Of a stretch of DNA of 64,000 nucleotides, positions 12,031 to 27,249 are shown in pieces. This DNA is from Musa acuminata AAA Group (Eukaryota; Streptophyta; Magnoliopsida; Zingiberales; Musaceae): contig NC_088340.1 of assembly GCF_036884655.1 (NCBI RefSeq), forward strand, positions 10,790,001-10,854,000. The letters run 5' to 3'. Position 1 is the stretch's first letter. Each line of letters begins with the position of its first letter. A program made the translations under genes and the position numbers. The notes beneath the pieces were generated by a model, which was given only the letters and a program-made list of their open reading frames with translations, ran no database searches and had not been told where the DNA came from.

Positions 12031-12848
12031 CCCCACCCATTCAGCACTGAAAGGTAACATACAAACACCGAAATCCTGATCTTATTCTGTGATTTTTAGA
12101 GCTCAAAATTGTTGTAAAGGCCAAAAGTTCTTCTTCCTTTTTTCTTCCAAGTTCTGATCTTTAAAGAGAGGAGAGAAAATTCTGTAAGGGTTGTCTCCTA
12201 AGCCCGTCAAAAGGAGTGAAACTGTAAAAGGGTGGTTGGCCTTCGCTTATTGAAGGAAGGCCTCTAGTTAACGTTGGTGACCTCGTCGGTGGAGGAAGCC
12301 AAAAGTGGAGTAGGTCAAGATTGACCGAACCACTCTAAATCTCGGTTTGCATTTACTTTGAGCATCTTATCCTTACTGCAAATCTCCTCAAAAGCTTACT
12401 GCTTTCTGCGCATATACGATCGGGTTTCAAGCTTTGCACTTTCCGAATCGGCATTTAGACGTAAATCAGTTTTATCGTACGATCATCATATTTCAGTTTG
12501 CGTTTACGTTTTGATTTCTATCATAACTACAAACTGCCTTTATATCCTTGCTTTAACTACATCTCGCTTAATCAAGTGATTTACGAATCAGTATTTAGAC
12601 GTAAATCAGTTTGTTCGTACGAATATCATATTTCAGTTTGCGCCTACTATATGATTTGAACCATAACTGCAAACTGCACTTATATTTTTGCTGCATCTCG
12701 CTTAATCAAAAGTTAAAGTGATTTACGAATCGGCTCTCCTACTGAAATCACTTTTATCGAACGAACGCGATTTTTATCGTAGAAGGTTTTCCGTTGCACT
12801 AATTCACCCCCCCCCCCCCCCCCCCCTAGTGCTCTTGATCCTAACAAT

Positions 12849-12860
12849 TAGTATCAGAGC
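12849..12860 (+). other. Primer binding site of the copia element
   Basis: tagtatcagagc lies 2 bases after the LTR end and is one mismatch from the tRNA-Met-type PBS TGGTATCAGAGC. Confidence 0.75.
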
Positions 12861-12896
12861 GGGGTTAACTCTCAAACGGATTAAAACCCAAGAGAG

Positions 12897-14452
12897 ATGG
12901 CATACGTCGGAAACCAAGAGGGCCATTCTATTACAAGTCCACCCATGTTCAATGGGATGGACTACACCTATTGGTAGACCCGAATGAGGATCTTTCTTAT
13001 TTCTATGGATTTTGAACTTTAGAATCTTGTCGAAAATGGATTTTCGAAGTCTTCTCTTCCAATGATCGATTGGAATGAATTGGAGAAGAAGGATTTCGCT
13101 CTTAATGCAAAGGCTATGAATGCCTTATTTTGTGCGCTTGATAAAAATGAGTTCAACCATGTTTCGGTTTGTGAAACCGTATTTGATATTTGGCACACAC
13201 TCGAAGTGACTCACGAAGGCACAAGTAGAGTGAAAGAGTCAAAAATCAATCTTTTGTTACATTCTTTCGAACTTTTTCGGATGAAACCGAGTGAGACTAT
13301 TGGCGACATGTTTACCCGTTTCACGGATGTCGTCAACGGTCTAAAAGGACTCGAAAAAAGTTTTTCGAATTTTGAGCTCGTAAATAAGATTCTAATATCC
13401 CTTCCTAAGAGTTGGGATCCTAAAGTCACTGTTATTCAAGAGGTGAAAGATCTAAACAACTTCCCTCTTGAAGAACTAATCGGGTCATTAATGACCTACG
13501 AGATGACTTGCAAAGCTCATGAAGAGCAAGAAGACATCCTTCCAAAGAACAGGAATGATATGGCACTTAGAACTTCAGAAGACCACTTAGAGAAAACTCA
13601 AGTGATGAGGACTGTGACGATGACTTGGCACTTCTAATAAGAAAATTTAAAAAATTCATTAAAAGAAACAAGTTTAAGAATGACACAAAAAATAAACTTG
13701 AACCCAAGAAGGACCAAGTTATTTGCTATGAGTGCAAGAAGCCGGGACACTACAAGAGTGATTGTCCCCAAGTCAAAAAGAGAACATCAAAGAAGAAGGC
13801 GCTCAAAGCAACATGGGATGACTCGAGCGTGTCCGAAGAAGAGGAGTCCAACACCGAGCAAGTTGCTCATTACGCCTTAATGGCCATCGGAGAGGAGGTA
13901 ACGAATTTAATAGATGCAGATTTATCATTTGATGAATTATTAAATGTCTTCCATTACTTATTTGATGAATGCAAGATTATTAATAGAAAATATAAATTGC
14001 TAAAAAAGGAGCATGATAGTCTTACTTGTAATTTTGATAAGTTAAAAACTGAATATCATGATAGTTTAGGTTCATACATAAAATGCCCTGATCTAGAAAC
14101 TCTCCAAAAGGAAAACTTGCTACTTAAGGACACCTTGAAGAAATTCGAGGTTGGTAGCAAGTCCTTGAACATGATTCTTGCAAACAAGGGTCACGTTTCC
14201 AAAAGAAGTGGAATCGGATTTGTGAGAAGTCCTCACCAGAATCCAACCACCTTCATAAAAGGCCCCATCTTACATGTTCGACACCAAAGCAATTGTAACT
14301 TTTATTGCAAACTTGGACACAAAACGCATTATTGTCCATTCAAGAAAATTAGTCCAAACAAATTAATTTGGATTCCTAAAGGAACCATGATAAATTCTAT
14401 GCAACATGATAAACAATGTAGATCTATTTTTGAGGCACCCAAAAGCAAATAG
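12897..14452 (+). pseudogene. Ty1/copia Gag (UBN2-type) with zinc knuckle, disrupted
   Basis: The frame starts at ATG 12897 (MAYVGNQEGHS...), shortly after the PBS, but is cut by in-frame TAG codons at 12975-12977 and 13020-13022. It is open again to 13637 through the capsid-like domain (FDIWHTLEVTHEGT, SLPKSWDPKV). A frame change at about 13590-13610 leads into a second segment, 13625-14452, with a CCHC zinc knuckle (CYECKKPGHYKSDC, about 13727-13768) and a downstream coiled, lysine-rich region. It ends at TAG 14450-14452. Gag would form the virus-like particle and bind the element RNA. With two stops and a frameshift, this copy cannot make intact Gag. Confidence 0.85.
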
Positions 14453-14499
14453 GTACCTAAAAAATCATCCTTTCTTGTAGAAACCTATACCATCGCAAG

Positions 14500-17410
14500 C
14501 TAGGAGCAAGAGATGGTACCTTGATAGTGGATGCTCAAGGCATATGACCGGAGATCCATCTCAATTCTCTAAGCTCACTAGCATAGACGAAGGCTATGTC
14601 ACCTTCAGAGACAACAACAAGGGTAAAATCATTGGCAAAGGAACCATAGGTAACAAATCCAACTTCTTTATCGAAGATGTTTTGTTAGTTGATGGTTTAA
14701 AACATAACCTCTTGAGCATTAGTCAATTATGTGATAAAGGATATATTGTCATATTCGAATCTAATGCTTGCATCATTGAAAAACCACACAAAAACATGTC
14801 TATGATTGCATTAAAACAAAATAATGTATACACTATTGACATCAATGATTTGTGTAATGAAATATGTTTTTCGGTTTTGAATGAGGATGTTTGGCTATGG
14901 CATAGAAGATTAGGTCATGCTAGCATGAAACTAATCACTCAAATATCATCTAAAGAACTTGTAAGAGGAATTCCTCATATCAAGTTCATCAAAGATAATG
15001 TATGTGATGCCTGCCAATTAGGTAAACAAATTAAGGGCAATTTCAAATCTAAGAATCAAATAAGCACCTCTAGGCCCTTACAATTGATCCATATGGACTT
15101 ATTCGGACCAATCTCTACATCAAGCCTAGGAGGTAGCAAATACGCCTTCGTCATTGTGGATGACTATAGCAGATACACATGGACTTACTTCTTAAAACAG
15201 AAAAATAAATGCTTTAGATATTTTACCAAGTTTTGTAAACTTGTTCAGAATAAGAAGGGTTCTATGATTTCGTCAATTAGAAGTGATCACAGTGGTGAAT
15301 TTCAAAACCATGATTTTCAAGAATTTTGTGAACTCAATGGATACAACCATAATTTCTCTACTCCTAGAAATCCTCAACAAAATGGAGTAGTAGAAAGAAA
15401 AAATTGAAATTTACAAGAAATGGCAAGAACCATGTTGAATGAACATAGCCTACCCAAATATTTTTGGGTCGAAGCCGTAAATACTACATGCTATATTTTG
15501 AATAGAGTTCTAGTAAGACCCTTACTCACCAAAACTCCCTATGAGTTATGGAACAACAAAAAACCCAATGTTTCATATTTTAAAGTCTTTGGGTGTAAGT
15601 GTTTTATCTTGAATGAAAAAGATAACTTAGGAAAATTTGATGCTAAATCCGATGAAGGAATCTTTCTTGGTTATTCTTCGATTTCTAAAGCTTCGATTTC
15701 TTCGATTTCTAAAAAGATAACTTGAATGCATCCACTTCCGAAATATCCTTACCCAAGGATTGGAAGTATGTAGATGCTCATCCTAAGGAGCTAATCTTAG
15801 GAGACACATCAAAGGGGGTTCAAACACGTTCTTCTCTTAAAAATTTTTGTTCCAACGCCGCTTTTCTCTCCCAAATTGAACTCAAATGTGTTGACGAAGC
15901 AATGAAAGATGATTCATGGATTATCGCAATGCAAGATGAATTAAATCAATTTGAGAGAAATAAGGTGTGGAAGCTTGTTCCTAGGCCAAATGACCATTTA
16001 GTTATTGGTACTAAATGGGTTTTTAGAAACAAGCAAGATGAATATGGTATCGTGGTTAGAAACAAGGCTAGATTAGTGGCCAAAGGTTTCAACCAAGAAG
16101 AATGTATCAATTACAAAGAAACCTTCGCTCCTGTGGCTCGATTAGAAGCCATAAGGATGCTCCTTGCCTACGCTAGTAGTAATAATTTTAAGTTATTTCA
16201 AATGGATGTTAAAAGCGCTTTTCTTAATGGCTTTATTTCCGAAGAAGTATATGTTGAACAACCTCCTGGATTTGCAAATAATAGCCTCCTTAATCATGTG
16301 TTTAGATTAACTAAAGCTCTCTATGGTTTAAAACAAGCTCCGAGGGCTTGGTACGAGAGACTTAGTTCTTTTCTTATCGAAAATAATTTCACAAAAGGCA
16401 AGGTTGATACTACATTGTTCATCAAAAATTTTGAAAATGATTTTCTCATTGTTCAGATTTATGTTGATGATATTACCTTTGGTTCTACGAATGAATCTCT
16501 TTGTGAATCTTTTGCTAAAACTATGAGTCTTAAATTCGAAATGAGTTTAATGGAAGAATTAACATTCTTCTTAGGCTTACAAATCAAACAACTAAGCAAT
16601 GGCATCTTTATTAGTCAAACTAAATATGCTATGAATTTGCTAAAAAAGTTTAATATGAATAACTCAAAAGCTATTAACACTCTTATGAGCACCTCCACTA
16701 AGTTAGAAATCGATGAAAATGGAGAAAGCTTCGATCAAAAAACTTATAGGGGCATGATAGGAAGTTTACTTTACCTCACTACAACTAGACCAGATATCAT
16801 GTTCAGTGTAGGACTTTGTGCTAGATTTCAATTAAACCCTAAGATATCTCATCTCAAAGCAGTTAAAAGAATACTTAGATATCTTAATGGTACCACAAAT
16901 ATAGGATTATAGTACCCAAAATCAAAGAATCTTGAGTTAATTACTTATGCTAATGCGGACTTTGCTGGCTGTAAACTAGATAGAAAAAGCACATCAAGAA
17001 TATGTCAATTTTTAGGACATGCCCTTGTTTCCTGGTCATCTAAGAAACAAAACTCGGTTGCACTATCAACAACTGAAGCTGAATATATTGCAGCAAGTGC
17101 ATACTGTGCACAAGTTGTATGGATGAAAAACACCTTAGAAGATTATAAAATTCATCTTAAAAATATTCTCATTAAATGTGATAACACGAGTACAATATAC
17201 TTAACGAAGAATCCTATACAACACTCAAGAACAAAACATATTGATATTAGACATCACTTTATACGAGATCATGTTACTAATCATAATGTAATCATAGAGT
17301 TCATTGATACTAAACATCAACTAGCTGATATTTTTATAAAACCTCTAAATGAAGAACAATTTGATTTCATAAGAAGAGAATTAGGAATGTTGATGTGTCT
17401 GAATACATAA
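14500..17410 (+). pseudogene. Ty1/copia Pol polyprotein (protease, integrase, RT, RNase H), disrupted
   Basis: Domains in order: aspartic protease active site (YLDSGCSRHMTG, about 14517-14549); GAG-pre-integrase (WLWHRRLGHAS); integrase core (MDLFGPIS, RSDHSGEF, PQQNGVVER) ending at TGA 15405-15407; the rest of integrase at 15420-15725; reverse transcriptase at 15722-16912 with FQMDVKSAFLNG and YVDD; RNase H at 16913-17410 with STTEAEY and TKHIDIRHHF. Lesions are a frame change before the protease (about 14452-14500), TGA at 15405, a deletion with frame change at about 15690-15725 that removes the integrase-RT linker, and TAG at 16910-16912. The final stop is at 17408-17410. Non-functional. 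Confidence 0.9.
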
Positions 17411-18494
17411 ACTAGTTAAAATTATCTTTCGGACCTTATTGAATGATCAAATCACTTGATTGCCATTACATGCCTAAATAACATGTTGGAAATTATGTGT
17501 TTTTCCATAACAATAAGCATGTTTTGTCTTCATGATTGTATTTGAAAATCAATAGCATAGTCTTGTCCGAATGCATGAAAGTGTTAATTTCATTTTCGGA
17601 TTCGCTTAACAATTAGTATCCTAACAATCGGATTTTCTCATACACTTATGAAAAATATTTTTCTGAAATGGATTTGATGAAATGATTCCTGTTTATAAAT
17701 TCCATCTTGAAATATGGATGATAGTGTTTTTACTTGCAAAGACTTGTTTCACATACATATCTTGATACTTGTAAAAATGAAGCATGATTTAATCTCTCAT
17801 CGATTTTAACTTCACTCAAAGTAAAATCACAAATAGCCTTCCTCCTTCATGCAAAAAGATTATAACAAATAAAAAGGAAGAAATATTCAAAACAATTTAT
17901 GTATCATGCTTTCCTTTATATGCTTGGAAAATAACATGTAAAGGCATGAACAACTATCACACTTATGTTCAAAATTTGCTTATTATTCTCCTGCTATCAT
18001 AATTACCATGCTTTTTGTTGATGACAAAGGGGGAGAAATATATGAGCATTAATGCCATACTTGCATCACCGAAAATATATGAGTATTAATGTCATGCTTG
18101 CATTACCAAGAGATATATGAATTGATGCTATGATTGTTATAATTTGCATTATGCCTTGTTTGTATCATGCAATGATATCAAAATCTTACTTCACAGTTTT
18201 ACATGTTGATATCTTATAATATGATGAATTGCTACTATTACCATCATTCAAACCTGTTATGTAAAATTTGAAAATGAATGTCAAGCCTTGACATCATCTT
18301 CAGAGAGAAACATCATGATGGGAATCATGATGGGAGTATTGATAAGTTTAAATGATTTTAACTTATCAATATGTCTCTTGAATTCAAAGGTTTTGAATTC
18401 AAGAATGACTTATCTCAAGTATGGCATATAGACAGGGGGAGTTAAGGTTAACTCCATTATCAATTGATTGTCATCATCAAAAAGGGAGAGATAG
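17411..18494 (+). other. Copia element 3' non-coding region with polypurine tracts
   Basis: About 1.1 kb between the end of RNase H and the right LTR. It is AT-rich and has no open frame of note, so no envelope-like gene of the kind some SIRE elements carry. Purine tracts occur at about 18028 (aagggggagaaa), about 18434 (agggggagtta) and just before the LTR (aaaaagggagag, about 18479-18490). The last is the likely plus-strand primer. Confidence 0.7.

Positions 18495-21434
<2,940 letters not shown>

Positions 21435-21487
<53 letters not shown>
21435..21487. repeat. (AT)n microsatellite, right border of the foldback element
   Basis: About 53 bp of AT dinucleotides directly after the right inverted arm. 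Confidence 0.95.
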
Positions 21488-21488
<1 letters not shown>

Positions 21489-22315
21489 CGATTTATTTCC
21501 AAAATATTATATATCACCAACTTTGGTTTCTGTGGTCGGCGATAGCACCGAGCTGGTTTCAAGCGCCGGAGACCGTCTTCACATTTCCACCACAATTTAA
21601 TTGTACTTGGCTTTCAAATTGAAGGAATCAATTACACTAATGGGTGCCGATCTTTACTGATAAATTCCAATTTGGATTCACGCTATACTGATCTGATTCA
21701 ATATCTGATGCGAAACGAAGAAGGATAATAGTAAACAAAGTATTCTAATCTGGCTCATGTGGTCAAGCTAGGCTTCATCGTCGGCCGAGGTCAAACCAGT
21801 CTGACTCAGCCAGTTTCGATTGGCTTACAAGTCATCTCCGAGACCGGCCTTGGGACCCACCGAAACTGGATTATATTTGTGCCAAATTATTTTGTTTTTT
21901 CGAGATACTTCAAATAATTTTCGTTTCAATAAGTCTAAACCCGAACAAAATGAATTGAATTGACATTGATACCCATCTGCATTTCTCGTAGTGAGGAGGG
22001 GCAAATACGTCATCAACCACTCGCCTCTCGGCCCGATACATCATCATGAGTCTTGGGACCCAGAGAATCATCCAATCAGGCCCCTCGGACACACGCACCG
22101 CGTTAAGTTTGTGCCCACCTCTTAGCTAGGCTGGGTGTGTTAGCACATTGCCGACCTTTGTCCAGCTGACTTCTTGCATCCGCGGCGCGTCAAACATTTC
22201 AACTCGGAGACCACTCGGAAGAGCCGATGCTGCCTAACTCGGTGATCCGAACTCGGAACCCACCCGGAAAGGCACAAACCTTTCGTCCTTCCTAAGTCGT
22301 AACTCCTGCTTCCCC
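21488..22315. other. Intergenic region upstream of the tetraspanin gene
   Basis: Single-copy-looking DNA that becomes more GC-rich toward the gene. No open frame is convincing. It presumably holds the tetraspanin promoter. I identified no specific cis elements other than the TATA box annotated next. Confidence 0.5.
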
Positions 22316-22324
22316 CTATAAATA
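22316..22324 (+). promoter_or_regulatory. TATA box of the tetraspanin gene
   Basis: ctataaata lies in a C-rich context about 130 bp before the ATG. It is followed by pyrimidine-rich sequence suited to transcription start (about 22345-22375) and a GA-repeat leader (about 22419-22440). Confidence 0.6.
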
Positions 22325-22452
22325 TTCCCCATCTCTTCCACTACACTCTCTGTAGTCTCTCTCCATCCACCAACTCTTCCCTTCCTCATCGTCGGTTTCG
22401 GATCCCGAAGCAGCGTTAGAGAGAGAGAGAGAGAGAAAGAAAGGGGGCAAAG

Positions 22453-23330
22453 ATGGTTCGGTGCAGCAATAACATGATCGGGGTGCTCAACATCATCACC
22501 TTCGTGCTGTCGATCCCCATCCTGAGCGTCGGCATATGGCTGGGTAGGCGCGCCACCACGGACTGCGAGAAGTTCCTGCAGGGCCCCGTCATCGCCCTCG
22601 GCGTCTTCCTCCTGCTGGTCTCCCTCGCCGGCGTGGTCGGTGGCTGCTGCCGTAACTCCTGCCTTCTCTGGCTCTACCTCTTCGTCATGTTCATCCTCAT
22701 CGTCCTGCTCTTCTGCTTCACCGTCTTCGCCTTCGTCGTCACCAACAAGGGCGCCGGCGAGGCCGTCTCCGGCCGCGGGTTCAAGGAGTACCGCCTCGGC
22801 GATTACTCCAACTGGCTCCAGAAGCGGGTCGAGAACAACAAGAACTGGAAGCGGTTCAAGAGCTGCCTCCAGGACGGCAAGGTCTGCCAGAGCCTCCAGC
22901 AGAACAACCAGACGTGGGAGCAGTTCATCAACGATAACCTCTCTCCCATCCAGGTTTGCACACTCTTGCTGATTGATTCCACAAAATCCCTCTGAAAAAT
23001 CTCCTCATTCTTGCTTTTAATCAACGTCTTGATTATTCTTATATAACTCTAGGGTTCCTTTGCTTGTTGTTAGTGGAAAGTTAGGGTTCTGAAGATGTCC
23101 ATTTGTGCAAATGTCTCTGGTCTTCTAAAGATACTATCTTCCAGATCTGGGTTTCTTGGATCTCCATTCTTTTCCCCCTTCCCGTGAAACCACCCGCATC
23201 ACTGTGGGCTTCTTAAAACTTTGTTTTCCCCATTCTGTCTTGATTCTAGTGTTCTAGCATTTTTTTATGACCTTACCATGATAATCCATTCTTGATTACT
23301 CTAGCTATGTTTCCGATTTCATAGATCCGG

Positions 23331-23402
<72 letters not shown>

Positions 23403-25685
23403 CACACGAAGAACAGGTCTTTAAAGAATATGGGATCTTTGAGACATGGCGGTCTCTCTTTTTTTTGCATCTAAAATGCTCGCCTTTTTTTTATCAGTAC
23501 TGCAGTTCCACTATATAGATTTTGTTCTTGAAATATGGGTTTGACCAAGATGACTTATTATTGGTGAATTATATGTATGGGATCATAACTGATAAACTCT
23601 GGATATTAGCTAAAGAACCGTAGAGATGGGAGAAAAAGAAGAAAATGAAAAATGTTGGCACTCATCTACGGTTTCTGTTCATCGAGATTGGTGTTTTTAA
23701 TTTTGGTCCTATAATTTAATTACTTAATTGTACAAGTCATACTTGCAACTATGTTCTTCTTTCTTGTGTTTGTTTATTTCATTTTACTATTCTTTTCTGC
23801 AAGATTTTACTTGGTATATCATTACTTATTATCATTTTTTTCAAAAGCAATAGCTATACACAAATTATCGTGGACCATTTGATTTTCTGTATGGTTTATA
23901 TTATGGTCCATTGAAATTAGGGTTTCCTATTGAGATGCTTGTCGAGTTCATCAGAGTGTCGCTTTCTGTTTTGATGGCATTCATTTGTTTGAATCAAATG
24001 ATTTGATTGGGAAACTTTGATTGAGCTATTAAAATCCATATTGCAAAACTATGGGGAAAGATCATTTTTAATCAGCCCCTTGAATCAAGAGTATCATTTG
24101 CTGGAAGAAGTTGAAAGAGCTACACTCGGTGTATGACATATTTTCAACTTCTTCCTTGTTCTTGACTCCACCTGAAGCCTCCTTATTCTTTTTATTTGTA
24201 ATTTTCTTTTCCTTCATTTGGCCTATTTTGCAATAGAAATTATCTTTATTCGTATTTTAATTTTTGCGGTCGATCGTATTTTGCAATAGAAATTATCTTT
24301 ATCTCTATTCAGACATCATAATACCATAACATAGGTCAGAACGTTCTATTGTCTTCTTCTTTTATTTTGAATATGACTCGCAAGACAACTTAGAATAGAC
24401 TTTCAAAAACATAGTTGATACGTCATCCCTATAGGAAAAAACAAGGCAAATCTGGTGCAAGAGGCTACGGCCAATGTGGGTATAGGAAGTGTCATCTCTC
24501 CTCCCAGCCAAAACAATTTGCAAACTTCTATTGAAGTACCTTTGGACTTGGAAAAAATGCTATATATCTTTGGTTGCTATTACAGCAAATACTTCTCATG
24601 TGGGTTTTCATTGTTAGTCAAACTATGGAACCATTATTACTTTGTCCCTGATACCTAACATGTTTGGTTTTTGCAACTGATAAAAGTATTAGTTGCTCAT
24701 AAAATTCTGTTCATTATGTGTTCGTATGGTGTTGTTTCCTTGTGATGTATATTTTACATTTATTGTTGCAGATTGTCCATATTGATCTGTCCGCACACTG
24801 ATTCACAAAACCGTCATATTGATTTGAAAGCTGTTTAAATTAGTCAAATGTTAAATAAAGTTCACCAAGTCTATTTTGCAGCTGTTGACAGTTTTTCATT
24901 TCTGTTGGTATCTTAAGCTTTCAATTTGTTGATGTGCTAGCGCACTCTTGTCTCTGTCTTTGATCTTTCTTTGTGAGTGTGTCCTGGTGTTGTTATTCAT
25001 AAACGCTACATTTGAGCACCATTATATAATTGAATGTTTGCCGTACTGACTATTGCAATATTATATAAGTGATCAGTCTACACGCATTCAGATGATTTTT
25101 GTTTTAACTGCAACTTGCCATGTGCAGATTCCCATTAAGCTTTAAGTATTGCTAGTCTAGTTTAGAGATGAGACCTCTTCTGATGGTAAAGATAGAGGAT
25201 CTTGACTAAACTGCTTTTAATAGGTTAACATCCCATATGAGGATACCTTTTCAAAGGTTTTAGTTAAAAAAAAAGAACATATTATGAAATGTGATGGTAA
25301 TCAATATGTTGATATTATCTTCATCTTGTTTTCCTACTCAGATAATGTTTTCTTGTTTGGACAGTCTGGATGCTGCAAGCCTCCTACAGCTTGCAACTTC
25401 ATCTATGTGAATGAAACCTTCTGGACTAAACCCGTTGGCTACAATTCATCGGATATTCCAGATCCAGACTGCAACACATGGCAGAATGACCAGTCGATGC
25501 TCTGCTACGATTGCCAGTCTTGCAAGGCTGGGGTCCTTGCCAACATCAAGAACGACTGGAAGAAGGTTGCTGTTGTTAACATCATCTTCCTCATCTTCCT
25601 CATCGTCGTGTACTCTGTTGGATGCTGTGCCTTCAGGAACAACAGGCAGGACAATGCTTACCCGAGATACAAACCGTACCCTTGA
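22453..25685 (+). CDS. Tetraspanin (TET7/8/9-like), two exons, 273 aa
   Basis: A four-pass membrane protein that organises plasma-membrane microdomains and, in the TET8 group, marks extracellular vesicles. Exon 1 is 22453-22953 (167 codons) and exon 2 is 25365-25685 (106 codons plus stop), with a phase-0 GT-AG intron (cag|gtttgc ... gacag|tctgg). Membrane segments lie at about residues 8-30, 44-66, 70-93 and 235-256. The large extracellular loop holds the plant tetraspanin motif GCCKPP (169-174), further cysteines, and N-glycosylation sequons (for example NQT at 152, NET and NSS in exon 2). The short cytosolic tail ends YKPYP. The length and single conserved intron just before GCCK match the plant family. 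The start is the only ATG at the head of TM1, after a GA-rich leader. Confidence 0.92.
22954..25364 (+). other. Tetraspanin intron (2.4 kb)
   Basis: GT...AG bounded, T-rich and AT-rich. It contains a 68-bp (CT)n run (23333-23400). Small open frames inside it (for example 24455-24658) have no family signature. No inserted element was recognised. Confidence 0.85.
23333..23400. repeat. (CT)n microsatellite in the tetraspanin intron
   Basis: An uninterrupted CT run of 68 bp. The reverse strand gives a spurious Arg-Glu repeat frame. Confidence 0.95.
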
Positions 25686-27249
25686 AGAATTCCTCATCGT
25701 CTTGCCTACTGCTGCTCTAGTCCTGGTTCTTTTCTGTATATCCTGGTCACTTCCTTTCCATTGCAGGAGAGTGTTCTGATATACACATTTCTTGGTTGCT
25801 GCCTGGGATTTCATTTTTCGTTATCAGGTACTACTACTTGACAAGGTTTTCACTACCTTGATCTTCTGGATTTAGGTTGGACGTATGGATTGCTGTTGAG
25901 AACTATTGCTTATTTCAGAGTTGACTATGTGATAATCTTTTACTTTTAGCCATGATGTTCGCCTTCAAAATAATCTTTGTTATGGTTATTCCCCATACAA
26001 AAGATGCTTATTGATTTTAGGCAAATATTAGATATGAGTAGGTATATGACCGTATTTTTTGCTTTCATCGAAAATCATGTTCAAGTGATGGCTTTATAGG
26101 AGCAAATCCCAGTAGGGACATCAAGGATAAGGGATATGACCTTCAAACAGTCTGATACTTTTTATGTTGGAGGTTCAAAATTAGTAGTTTGTAAAATCAT
26201 ATCTATAATAATATTTAAATCCAAGTTAAGTATACACAGAATGCATTCGATTTATTATCGATTTTTGGGTATGGGATTAAGTTAGAATATTACAAACAAA
26301 TGGAATGATATGAAGTTGATAATGAACGATGAGGTACAATGAGGACGTTATTATTTGTATTTCTTTTTTTATTTATTTATAATCTCACGTTAAGTAGTAT
26401 GAATGTTCCTAAAGTTTTTTTTTTGGTAAATAGATATATGATCCTAATTTATAATTTAAAAAAAAATCTTACTATATATATATATATATATATTCTACTC
26501 CTCTTAATCATCGAAAATGATATAAAATGATAAAAAAAAGATAAATAATAAAATGAGACAAACTAGAGATCAAAGAAAATATGAGAAATAGTTTTTGTTG
26601 TTTATTATAATAATTTTAATATTTTAAAATTATGTAATTTTGTAATAATCCAAAAAAAACACTTCTGGGTCAATTGATAAAGAAAGTCAGTAATAATAAT
26701 GTGCACAAGTGGAGGAGGTTACTATAAAAGTAAAAATAAAATTAAAGAGGTTGTGAATAATAAAATTTTATTTTAGTAATTTTTTAAGAGGTTATGTATG
26801 AATAGTAAGAAAAAACTTCAAATAGTAAACTACTATAATAATGTTGAGGTCATTTCAATTATTCATTCATCATCTCTAAAAAGAAAAAGAAAAGAAAACT
26901 ACTGGGCCCCATGACCTGGTCCACATGCGAAGTCCGTTCAAAGCCGCGCCAGTTGCTAAAGACTCTGCAGTGAGTGAGAAGGTCTCGGAAGCTGGGAACG
27001 ACTCCTTCTTCCACTAACACGAGTCTACCATATGCAACAACATGCCTTGCTTTTATTATGATGATAAGTTCCACACCTACATGTAAAAGAATTTGACGAG
27101 TTGATGCCAACTACGAACTCGGAAATCTTGGATTACAGTTGCAACATCCACATGCGAGAGCTGCCGTAGCGTTGCTGTCATCCTGAGAAGGGAATACGTA
27201 CGGAAAGCAAAGGAACACGAATCTGCCGTTTGATGACATCACCTCCGCC
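25686..27249. other. 3' flank and AT-rich intergenic DNA between the tetraspanin and CER3-like genes
   Basis: About 250 bp after the tetraspanin stop probably form its 3' UTR. From about 26,150 the sequence is very AT-rich with a short TA run near 26,475-26,493. From about 26,860 it is more mixed and likely includes the CER3-like 3' UTR (minus strand). No gene is supported here. Confidence 0.5.

Larger units (their letters stand above)
11101..12846 (+). repeat. Left LTR of the copia element
   Basis: It begins ttgaatctcgg (an expected leading TG is not clearly preserved) and ends gatcctaaca. It has a TATA box (ctataaata, 12022-12030), a GC-rich tandem block at about 11612-11966, and a poly-C tract of 20 bases at 12807-12826. 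Confidence 0.85.

Noticed and set aside
11679..12050. 123-codon open frame, with a near-identical one at 19085-19456
   Set aside because: Both lie wholly in the GC-rich tandem block of the copia LTRs. The frame is a by-product of a repeat unit without stops.
22640..22972. Ser/Arg-rich 110-codon frame inside tetraspanin exon 1
   Set aside because: Alternative frame of a GC-rich coding exon. The tetraspanin frame carries all the membrane segments.
24455..24658. 67-codon frame in the tetraspanin intron as a possible extra exon
   Set aside because: Exon 1 to exon 2 already joins in phase at the conserved intron position. The segment adds nothing found in tetraspanins.
26859..27110. 83-codon frame on the minus strand just downstream of the CER3-like gene
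   Set aside because: No recognisable motif, ends in a homopolymer-driven Phe run, and lies where the 3' UTR is expected.
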